From Alteromonadaceae bacterium (GTDB taxonomy: Bacteria; Pseudomonadota; Gammaproteobacteria; Pseudomonadales; Oleiphilaceae), in assembly GCA_013393545.1 (NCBI GenBank), contig JABXHG010000244.1, positions 1-54,048 on the forward strand: DNA of 54,048 nt. Direction: 5' to 3'. Shown piece after piece: positions 48,601 to 54,048 of this stretch (within the stretch, counting starts at the first letter, position 1; each line of letters opens with the position of its first letter). Below the pieces are notes generated by a model. The model saw only the letters and a program-made list of their open reading frames with translations, did no database searches and was not told the DNA's origin. A program made the position numbers and the translations under genes.

Positions 48601-49902
48601 GTGCCAGACGCGTTAAAGAATTGCTACGATGATGTCTATCCAGTTACAGGAATGCAACAGTTTATGTTGTCTAGATACGAGGAAAATATGCCTCGATTGG
48701 GTATCTTTCATCCTCAAGAAGTACTTTTCCTACCTGCCTCCATGGCGGATTTGAATGAGCTTCAAAGGGCTTTGAATGTTGAGCTCCATAATTACAATTT
48801 CCGTACTCGATTTGTTGAAGCAGAAGACGCTACTTATCAGGTGATCGTGCCTCCCGTTAAGGCAGATATTAAACGGATTGAGGTAGAGGATGAAGGGTTA
48901 CTTCAACAGACAATCTCGCAGGTGTTGGCTCAGGACAACCAAACTCCTTTTGATTGGCGAGATGTACAGAGGCAGTTAATTCGGTTTTATTATTTGTTGC
49001 TCCCGAGTGGAGACGCAACGGTCATAATGAGCAACTTGCATACTATTCAAGATGGATGGGGGAATGTAGTATTTAAAAACAATGTGTTTGCCAGGCTGAG
49101 CAAAGAAGCAAAAACTGGAATTACAGATATTCTTGCTAAGCCTAATGTATTACGAGAGTATGTATTACAAGAGCGAGCTTTACTAAAAAGTGACGATACG
49201 TTGACATCATACTGGCAAGATAAAGCAAAACACTTTCAGTCTAGTTTTTGGAATGGAGAGATTTCAAAGGAGGGGCAGGTCGAATCGATGGTTGGTCATC
49301 TACCAGCATCACAATTGGAGTCGATGAGAGCAGCTTCCAACAAATTACGCGTGCACGTTAAAAGTTTACTGCTTGCGGCGTTGTTGACTGTGCTAAAGAA
49401 CCAACTTGGTCCACCCTGGACAACTGTAGGTATTGTGTCTAATGGTCGAAATCCACTGCTCTCTGAGCCGCTAGAATCTATGGGATTGTTTTGGAACCTA
49501 TTACCAATAACCTTGCAGTCCACATCATTGCTAAGCGATTCAGTTTTAGACATCCATAATGAACTTATCGATTTAGAGAAGGTTGTCAGGTTTCCCATAT
49601 CAGAACAGATTGCTTTACATGGTGGTCAGTTGCCATTTATGGCGACATTTAACTTTGTTGAGTTTCATCATCAACAAGGTATTGGAAATGTTCGTACTCC
49701 CCACCTTAGTGAAGTTGAATCTAACTTAAAGCAGGATTCTGCGTTTTTGGGACAAGACTACTTTGGATTTCCTGTCGAATTCGCATTTTCGGTAAATCAA
49801 GGGCAATTATCTTGGGTTGTTCATTTTCATAACCAGTATGTATCAGAAGCTGACTGCGCTAATATTTTAAAAAGCGTTTTTTCGCTTATAGAAGAAATTT
49901 GA
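45700..49902 (+). CDS. NRPS: degenerate C-like domain-A(Gln-like)-PCP-terminal C
   Basis: This 1,400-residue protein is the last NRPS. Residues about 1-375 look like a condensation-family fold without an active site: the segment YLSAPDCVADLYTLQ sits where HHxxxD would be. The A domain (about 386-870) has FTSGSTGQPKG near 527, LYGPTEACIDAT, YRTGDIV and RNGKIDF; it reads DAWQFGLID, which I associate with Gln. The PCP is LGGDSIL, Ser914. The C-terminal C domain (about 980-1400) has LHTIQDGW, keeping the catalytic His1114 and Asp1118 but not the first His, and contains FNFVEFHHQ. There is no TubC-type docking domain and no thioesterase. The upstream C domain that joins this residue is probably the one at the end of the 39856-44628 gene. 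The C-like domain may be an interface domain that recruits the hydroxylase encoded just upstream; it could also be a decayed C domain. Confidence 0.9.
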   Translation: MHFDNTNKVGMAADYNGTLDIKALKSRLHALTKEHDAFSFFTQQDAEVSDCNLLFQTEFIECKDESKLIALQRNMVDSSPSITKPLTLTVITCSPKRHWIYLSAPDCVADLYTLQMCLSELLEPSTSIKSEIAQFSEVQHWLESIAADPEAPELDELVEPSVLENNTKQHIRIKDWQATGNLGARSENVSLMSLKERLKLLSAQYDANLAEVVKAAITLVIKTFNTHAEVALLHGFREDDALKQVYGPLFAALPSDSSEATTLQQVIIEQKRNQELFSDIAECFYSPKQPAYLYTFHYLKGKPIEGLSNRYVSALRQGSEISFIFYENGDELSLQISYCSAMYSLQTINLIADRILSILSDEYKPIPEWEGHGVKISSPEVRLFEWLDQSSKAYADTRIIVPEQGAWSLAELHQQANKLGNYLVECGVTTGSKVVICQPRSIEFFTAMLALAKLGVTYVPLDESMPQKRLEAIVEQLQPELLITSRGACKGLKSQLIVDISQLNLTAFSSVLPHLEVSYSNNAYIIFTSGSTGQPKGIEISYEALENHMHWFQEEFAVGKNDVLLQKTSAGFDASIWEFWIVLLAGVNCVIAPSSALYDLDNFTTLLQKYKITLLQVVPSYLSLLMSHPKFHSGELNLRKLFCGGEVLRTSTAENARGKLNCEIVNLYGPTEACIDATYFVFTGNIKSETVPIGRPIGNLTCKVLDAQGQVQGVGGVGELLISGPSLFNGYFGSVEATQSAIYIDEKHYRYYRTGDIVSLSASGLLQYVGREDNQIKLNGFRIDLTSIGSLAESLPSVIKAECIFYPGENKLILVYQSESIVFDGENLRSFLTDHLPTYMVPERLVSIDEFPVTRNGKIDFTALSQFISQNNLSGYEAPTTDTQKALASIWRKILRRTDKIGIDDSFFSLGGDSILGIKVAYELNQQGIQVSLVTLFDNPTIRELATAIESSSDLNNPVKSSIEELAVPDALKNCYDDVYPVTGMQQFMLSRYEENMPRLGIFHPQEVLFLPASMADLNELQRALNVELHNYNFRTRFVEAEDATYQVIVPPVKADIKRIEVEDEGLLQQTISQVLAQDNQTPFDWRDVQRQLIRFYYLLLPSGDATVIMSNLHTIQDGWGNVVFKNNVFARLSKEAKTGITDILAKPNVLREYVLQERALLKSDDTLTSYWQDKAKHFQSSFWNGEISKEGQVESMVGHLPASQLESMRAASNKLRVHVKSLLLAALLTVLKNQLGPPWTTVGIVSNGRNPLLSEPLESMGLFWNLLPITLQSTSLLSDSVLDIHNELIDLEKVVRFPISEQIALHGGQLPFMATFNFVEFHHQQGIGNVRTPHLSEVESNLKQDSAFLGQDYFGFPVEFAFSVNQGQLSWVVHFHNQYVSEADCANILKSVFSLIEEI

Positions 49903-49920
49903 AAGCGATATAAATAGCGC

Positions 49921-49939
49921 AATAATGACAATAATTATT
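49921..49939. promoter_or_regulatory. Fur-box-like sequence
   Basis: AATAATGACAATAATTATT matches the classical consensus GATAATGATAATCATTATC at 15 of 19 positions, with both half-sites well kept. It starts 19 bases after the last NRPS stop codon and about 480 bases before the next start, so any regulated promoter would need a long leader. The AT-rich setting raises the chance of coincidence. Confidence 0.4.
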
Positions 49940-50406
49940 TAGAATTTTTAAATTTTCAGAAATAATTCTTAAAAACTTACTTTCTTGTTTGTATAACAGA
50001 AATAAACTGAAGTTTTGATGGCTGAATGAACTTGGAGAGGCAATTTTGAAAAATAGGATTTTAGTTTAGGTTTCATCACTTTATACTAGAAATTTACGGC
50101 TGTCTTTGAGGTCAAATTCACTGAAAGGAAGAAGAGCGATTTTTAGGATAAATGCTTTCAATGCAACATTCAGTTAAAGTCATATAGTATGCTTAGCTAA
50201 ACGGAATTGTGGTTGAAAATGCTCGGTGGGATGTTTTCTTGATACATTCCCTTAATAAAAATGAGATTAAAAGTGTTTAGTTCGAGTATGCTTCTAATCA
50301 AAATAGATTACCAAGCAGGGCGCAATCACGATTATTTTTTAGTAAGTTCCACGATTAATTAGTCGGTCATGAAATAAAAATTAATTTATATCAGGATATA
50401 AAAATT

Positions 50407-50414
50407 GAAGGTGA
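50407..50414 (+). promoter_or_regulatory. Ribosome binding site that sets the start of the cupin-8 gene
   Basis: GAAGGTGA lies 8 bases before the ATG at 50423. The upstream in-frame TTG (50405) and GTG (50411) overlap this element and are less likely starts. Confidence 0.6.
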
Positions 50415-50422
50415 TAGAATAT

Positions 50423-51418
50423 ATGAGTGACTTCAAAGATCTAAGGGCACTTGCTAATATAAATATTAGTAATTGCGGCAGAATAAAGTCCTTGCCTTTA
50501 GCTAGCGTAACAAAAGAATATTTTAAGAAATTACATATTGATCTTAACTATCCACTTTTGATTAAAGGCGCAGTTGCTGAATGGCCCGCTACAAAAAAGT
50601 GGTCTGATGGTTTTCTGAAGTCAACTTTAAAGAAAACGGATTTAAGCTTCTTTCGGTCAATGAATCTCAATGATGCTGAATATATGCGTTCAACAGTGCA
50701 GTCTATTAAAGGTGATGAGTACATAAAGCTCAGACAAAACTCTGAAGAGGAAATACTAAGTGCCCCTCATTTAGTGCTTGATAAGGAGTGGCTGAGCTAT
50801 AACGGAGATTTATATAAGATTGGTTTGGAATCAATGATTAAAGATACGAAACCATTCCCGTTCTTGGACGGAGTAAAGCCAGGAGTTTCCTCTCCTTTTT
50901 ATAGGCTATACTTGTATAAAAACGCAGGCACAGGTTGGCATGAGCACCCTAATGATGAATATATAATGTGCCAAATTAAAGGAAGCAAGCGTGTAGCAAT
51001 GTTTGCATCGACTAAAATTAAAGACGATTACCCTTCATTTTTTAACGATATGCAAAAAAATGACTACCTCTTTGTTGAAGATTACTTTAGTAAGGTCGAG
51101 AAGAACATTCTCGTAGCTGATGTGGAAGAGGGTGACGGGCTTTATATACCGCCCCACTGGTTTCATGGTGTTGATACTTTGGATAAGTCGCCAGGTACCA
51201 CGTTAGTATTCAGTTGGAGGCCACCTCTGCATAAGCTGGGAAATTTTCGGTATCCATCAATTAAAAGAATTCTGGCTTATGTATTTAAAAATGGTAGTAG
51301 GAAAATGGCTTTGGGATATTTGGCGATGACGTTAGCAAGCAACTTTATCTCTCTCATGAAGTTTACCGCTAGTTTATTTAAAAAAAATGACGGAGGAGTG
51401 AAATTCGGAAAATATTAG
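50423..51418 (+). CDS. JmjC/cupin-8 family protein, putative Fe(II)/2-oxoglutarate hydroxylase
   Basis: This 331-residue protein belongs to the FIH/JmjC-like cupin-8 group, many of which hydroxylate proteins or carrier-bound substrates. Family marks are the N-terminal phrase YPLLIKGAVAEWPA, the core phrase CQIKGSKRVAMF, and GDGLYIPPHWFHGVDTL, which holds the distal His248. The usual HxD iron motif is not clean: the sequence is WHEHPNDEY, giving His173-x-His175 or a shifted ligand set, so activity or metal choice may differ. A hydrophobic stretch near 290-315 (LGYLAMTLASNFISLMKF) could be an amphipathic or membrane-touching helix beyond the cupin core. It is the first of a run of tailoring genes. 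Its role in the pathway is inferred only from position; it may hydroxylate a PCP-bound residue or the lipid. Confidence 0.8.
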   Translation: MSDFKDLRALANINISNCGRIKSLPLASVTKEYFKKLHIDLNYPLLIKGAVAEWPATKKWSDGFLKSTLKKTDLSFFRSMNLNDAEYMRSTVQSIKGDEYIKLRQNSEEEILSAPHLVLDKEWLSYNGDLYKIGLESMIKDTKPFPFLDGVKPGVSSPFYRLYLYKNAGTGWHEHPNDEYIMCQIKGSKRVAMFASTKIKDDYPSFFNDMQKNDYLFVEDYFSKVEKNILVADVEEGDGLYIPPHWFHGVDTLDKSPGTTLVFSWRPPLHKLGNFRYPSIKRILAYVFKNGSRKMALGYLAMTLASNFISLMKFTASLFKKNDGGVKFGKY

Positions 51419-51480
51419 AGAAGGTGAATAATTTGAGGAGCTATTTTTATTTAGTTTAGTGCTGCTCTCTTCGTTTTTGG

Positions 51481-51537
51481 GTACACTTTATTATAAAATT
51501 TATTTTATTCAAAGTGTTAATTCCTCAAGTACACTTT
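51481..51537 (+). repeat. Alternating inverted/direct repeat (GTACACTTT - AAAGTGT - GTACACTTT)
   Basis: GTACACTTT occurs at 51481-51489 and 51529-51537. Its complement AAAGTGT lies between, at 51511-51517. The middle copy can pair with either flank, so two mutually exclusive hairpins are possible about 40 to 100 bases before the next gene. A dimeric regulator binding the repeats is another option. Stems are only 7 bases and AT-rich. Confidence 0.4.
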
Positions 51538-51578
51538 CGTTTACCAACTACATGTAATACATAGAGGAGCATTGCATT

Positions 51579-52340
51579 ATGGATAAAAAGCAAAAGCTAG
51601 AATTGGTTCCTAAGCAATTTCGGAAACACCCCCTATTATGGCTGTTGATCTATAAATCTGCAGAAAAGTCTAATCGTTTGTTTTCGAAGCATGGAAAATC
51701 TCCTTATCTTGATAAGCGTGGTTTTCCATGGATTGAAGCATTGGAAGATAATGTAGATTCAATAAGAAAAGAACTTAACGATTTTTTATTTGATGAAGTC
51801 GTCCCTTCTATTCATGAAATCGACGTGAATTGGAAGTCTGCTATTGATGATGATAGGTGGAAAAGCTTTTTTCTTGTTGGTTATGGCCGCGTAGTAGAGG
51901 AAAACTCTCGACGATGCCCAATGACGTATGATTTGGTTAAAAACATCCCTGGATTGGTTAGTGCTTTTTTCTCGATCCTGAAACCGGGTACAAAGATTCC
52001 GCCGCATAGAGGCCCGTTTAATGGAGTATTGACATACCATCTTGGCGTGAAAATTCCCAAGGAAAAAACCAATTGCTTTTTAAAAGTCGATGGGATAAAG
52101 CGAGAGTGGGAATACGGAGATAGCTTTGTTTTTGACGACTCCTATGTTCATGAAGCTCGAAATAACACCGATGAAATTAGAGTTATTCTGATGCTTAATT
52201 TTGCAAGACCGGTATATTCCCCTTTCTCTAAGTTGAATATGTTTACGCTTAACCGAATTTCTGAACTTCCGTTTGTAGAAAAAGGCTATATTAAATTGTT
52301 AAATAAAGACTATTCAGACACAGAAAAATTATCCGAATAA
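51579..52340 (+). CDS. Aspartyl/asparaginyl beta-hydroxylase-family protein
   Basis: This 253-residue protein belongs to the Asp/Asn beta-hydroxylase family (PF05118), Fe(II)/2-oxoglutarate enzymes that bind iron through two histidines without an acidic ligand. The core is visible as SILKPGTKIPPHRG (His143), then YHLGVKIP, GDSFVFDDSYVHEARN (His191) and Arg201 in EIRVILML, which would hold 2-oxoglutarate. The N-terminus has a short hydrophobic stretch (HPLLWLLIY), too short and too polar in its surroundings for a secure membrane anchor. An AGAGGAG ribosome binding site precedes the ATG. Only 20 bases separate it from a second member of the same family, so the two are probably co-transcribed. 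A role in hydroxylating a residue of the lipopeptide or its fatty acid is an inference; LpxO-like lipid A hydroxylation is less likely in this setting. Confidence 0.85.
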   Translation: MDKKQKLELVPKQFRKHPLLWLLIYKSAEKSNRLFSKHGKSPYLDKRGFPWIEALEDNVDSIRKELNDFLFDEVVPSIHEIDVNWKSAIDDDRWKSFFLVGYGRVVEENSRRCPMTYDLVKNIPGLVSAFFSILKPGTKIPPHRGPFNGVLTYHLGVKIPKEKTNCFLKVDGIKREWEYGDSFVFDDSYVHEARNNTDEIRVILMLNFARPVYSPFSKLNMFTLNRISELPFVEKGYIKLLNKDYSDTEKLSE

Positions 52341-52360
52341 TATCTACGAGGTAAAGTATA

Positions 52361-53113
52361 GTGAAATTACTCGAATCTGCGTTTAACGATATTGAAGAGT
52401 TGTATGGTAAGGGAAGTCTTGAACGCGTTAGACAGATGATTGCGGACAACACGTCGCGTCGAATGGCTGGACAAGAGGAGGCCAAATGGGTTCTCCCTGG
52501 ACTTTCTACGGAGCCTTGGTTAAATAAAAACTCATTCGATCTGAAGTTTGAGAGCGCCATTGTAGAGCTTGAAGGAAATAGTCAAGATATTATTGCTGAG
52601 TTTAATCAAGTCAAACATAACATTTTAATTAGGCCTTATGAGCACTATCTTGGTAAATACGACAACTGGAATGGTATTTATCTTTTTAAAGATGGAGAAT
52701 GGATGCCTGAGTCAGATTCACATTTTCGAAGGTCTAAAAATATCTTATCAGAATGCTTGGGTGGTCAACTCTGTCCTTTACTTGAGGTGCACTTTTCAAT
52801 TTTAGACCCAAAATCAAGCATCCCACTACATTGTGATTTATGGAATTTTACGTTGAATCTGCATTTGGGCATTAACATCCCTCCTGATTGTTATATTTCG
52901 GTCAATGGTGAGACTCGGGGCTGGGAAGCTGGCAAAACTCTGTTGTTTGATTACTCTTTTCAACACGAAGCTTGGAATGATTCATCATTGCCGCGCACAT
53001 GTCTATTGATGGATATCTGGCATCCGGAACTTTCGGTACCTGAGAAATATGCTCTTACATACTTTGTTAAGTATCTAAGAGAGCAGACAACATTAACCAC
53101 TGAATCACATTAA
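52361..53113 (+). CDS. Second aspartyl/asparaginyl beta-hydroxylase-family protein
   Basis: This 250-residue relative of the preceding protein has the same family core: HFSILDPKSSIPLHCD (His157), NLHLGINIP, GKTLLFDYSFQHEAWN (His202) and Arg212 in LPRTCLLMD. The predicted chemistry is Fe(II)/2-oxoglutarate hydroxylation with a two-histidine iron site. The two paralogues are clearly diverged, which suggests different substrates or positions rather than a recent duplication. The start is GTG with GAGG about 9 bases upstream; no nearby ATG fits the conserved length. It lies 20 bases after the preceding gene and 27 before the thioesterase gene, consistent with one transcript. The target is not evident from sequence. 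Confidence 0.85.
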   Translation: MKLLESAFNDIEELYGKGSLERVRQMIADNTSRRMAGQEEAKWVLPGLSTEPWLNKNSFDLKFESAIVELEGNSQDIIAEFNQVKHNILIRPYEHYLGKYDNWNGIYLFKDGEWMPESDSHFRRSKNILSECLGGQLCPLLEVHFSILDPKSSIPLHCDLWNFTLNLHLGINIPPDCYISVNGETRGWEAGKTLLFDYSFQHEAWNDSSLPRTCLLMDIWHPELSVPEKYALTYFVKYLREQTTLTTESH

Positions 53114-53140
53114 CATTCATAGTTTAGAAGAAAAGGCACA

Positions 53141-53911
53141 ATGAAATTAATTAATCGTTGTCTAACACGACTAGACAGTAACATTCATACCAAAGTAAAT
53201 TTAGTCTGTTTTCCGTATGCTGGCGGAGATAGTTCGATCTTCAAGGAGTGGGGAAAGTTTTTTGGGAAAGACGTTGCTATATATGCAGTTCAGTTGCCAG
53301 GTAGAGGTTTAAGAGCAAGTGAAGAACTTTCACAAAAACTTATGACGATTACCCAAGAAATTTATCAAGAAGTATCTAATACTTTAGAAGGCGATTTATT
53401 TTTATATGGACACAGCAACGGTGCGTTGATGGCATTGGATCTGGCATGCACTTTTCATTCATACAAAAATAAGGCATTAAAGCACCTAATCGTATCGGGA
53501 AAAAACTTTCCGGATACATCTGAAAAGTTGAGCAGTATTACTAGTGCCTCGACACCTGAGAAAGTGAAATCGTTATTGATTGATTATGGTGCTACTCCAT
53601 CAGAACTCCTTGAGAGTCCAGAGTTCCTGTCTTATTATTTACCTATTTTTCAATCGGATATTGTTCTCACACAGAATTATTCGTACCCATTCTCTTATCC
53701 CTTAAGGTGTCCTTGTAGTTTCATTAATGCTATAGATGACGAGCTAGTAATTCAATCTCAGTTACATCATTGGAAAAATGTAACTGAACACTTGAAGATA
53801 TACGATACTGAGGGGGAACATTTCTCGATTAACTCTGAGCCACATTACATAACGGATTCTATTGGCTATATAATTACTGAGTATCTTTTGGTTAAAGAGC
53901 TGACTTTTTAA
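53141..53911 (+). CDS. Type II thioesterase (GrsT-like)
   Basis: This 256-residue alpha/beta hydrolase matches the stand-alone thioesterases of NRPS and PKS clusters that remove stalled or wrong acyl groups from carrier domains. It shows the start phrase LVCFPYAGGDSS, the oxyanion-region phrase VQLPGRG, the nucleophile motif GHSNGA (Ser92; GHSMGA is more usual), a likely catalytic Asp199 in AIDDEL, and His227 in GEHFSI. The ATG follows a GAAAAGG ribosome binding site. No NRPS in the window has its own thioesterase domain, so this protein might also act in product release. That is a possibility, not something the sequence shows. Confidence 0.92.
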   Translation: MKLINRCLTRLDSNIHTKVNLVCFPYAGGDSSIFKEWGKFFGKDVAIYAVQLPGRGLRASEELSQKLMTITQEIYQEVSNTLEGDLFLYGHSNGALMALDLACTFHSYKNKALKHLIVSGKNFPDTSEKLSSITSASTPEKVKSLLIDYGATPSELLESPEFLSYYLPIFQSDIVLTQNYSYPFSYPLRCPCSFINAIDDELVIQSQLHHWKNVTEHLKIYDTEGEHFSINSEPHYITDSIGYIITEYLLVKELTF

Positions 53912-54003
53912 TTAAATTTACAGTAGTTCAATAGGTACTTGTTACGTTTGATAGGTTCTCTAGGCCGTAGAAATCCAGCACAATAGCATTACTGGGGAGC
54001 AAA

Positions 54004-54048
54004 ATGAAATCTCATTCGGTTGGACTTGGCTTAAGAAATGAGTTGCTT
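54004..54048 (+). CDS. Start of a probable DUF692 (MNIO)-family protein (partial)
   Basis: Only 15 codons lie in the window, reading MKSHSVGLGLRNELL after a GGGGAGC ribosome binding site. The phrase VGLGLR followed by a few residues and LL is typical of the N-terminus of DUF692 proteins, the multinuclear non-heme iron oxidases that modify Cys or other residues in peptides such as methanobactin precursors. The gap after the thioesterase is 92 bases with no evident terminator. The call rests on a very short match. Confidence 0.45.
   Translation, partial: MKSHSVGLGLRNELL

Larger units (their letters stand above)
49903..50422. other. AT-rich intergenic region before the tailoring genes
   Basis: These 520 bases follow the last NRPS gene. 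They contain a Fur-box-like 19-mer right after the stop and a ribosome binding site at the far end. I see no open frame worth calling, no strong rho-independent terminator and no tRNA. The length suggests a separate promoter for the tailoring genes downstream. Confidence 0.6.

Noticed and set aside
50239..50244. TTGATA as a -35 element in the gap before the tailoring genes
   Set aside because: No acceptable -10 hexamer follows at 16-18 bases, so no promoter is called there.
51579..53113. LpxO-type lipid A hydroxylases
   Set aside because: They share the family, but lack a clear N-terminal membrane anchor and sit in tandem within an NRPS cluster.
1..54048. MbtH-like helper gene, in-line thioesterase domain, tRNA, CRISPR array or insertion sequence
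   Set aside because: I looked for their typical motifs and structures and found none in the window; an MbtH gene could still lie outside it.

Overview
The window is almost entirely one large nonribosomal peptide synthetase (NRPS) gene cluster, cut at both edges. Base composition is AT-rich and the gene families match a gammaproteobacterium, possibly a marine Alteromonadales or Vibrio-like organism. That placement is an impression from composition and family resemblance; no marker gene is present.

Layout. A phosphopantetheinyl transferase gene runs leftward off the left edge (1-690, minus). A 750-base divergent gap follows, then a plus-strand run of tightly coupled genes from 1441 to 49902. 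These encode eight NRPS proteins, an SyrD/PvdE-type ABC exporter (34719-36380) and an SyrP-like Fe(II)/2-oxoglutarate hydroxylase (44628-45611). After a 520-base AT-rich gap come a JmjC/cupin-8 protein, two aspartyl/asparaginyl beta-hydroxylase-family proteins and a type II thioesterase. The window ends in the first 15 codons of what looks like a DUF692 (MNIO) protein.

Assembly line read in gene order: FAAL-ACP-Cy-A(Cys)-Ox-PCP | C-A(?)-PCP | C-A(basic?)-PCP-Cy-A(Cys)-PCP-Cy-A(Cys)-PCP | C-A(Ser)-PCP-C(dehydrating type?)-A(Thr-like)-PCP-Cy-A(Cys)-Ox-Ox-PCP | C-A(?)-PCP | C-A(Ser)-PCP | C-A(hydrophobic)-PCP-C | C-like-A(Gln-like)-PCP-C. The prediction is a fatty-acylated dodecapeptide that starts with a 2-alkyl-thiazole, has two adjacent Cys-derived rings in the middle and another oxidised Cys ring later, and may carry dehydroalanine and beta-hydroxylated residues. 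Six proteins begin with a TubC-type docking domain. The protein before each of those interfaces ends in an acidic tail with a hydrophobic last residue, which supports the colinear order. No epimerisation domain and no in-line thioesterase domain is visible; the line ends in a condensation domain.

How the genes work together: the PPTase would prime the carrier domains, the FAAL activates the fatty acid, the NRPSs build and cyclise the chain, the oxygenases hydroxylate residues, the type II thioesterase clears mischarged carriers (or helps release), and the ABC protein exports the product. Two Fur-box-like sequences, several metal-dependent oxygenases and the azol(in)e/hydroxy-acid chemistry make a metal-binding lipopeptide a reasonable hypothesis, but a membrane-active or cytotoxic lipopeptide is equally open. 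I do not recognise the cluster as that of a known compound.
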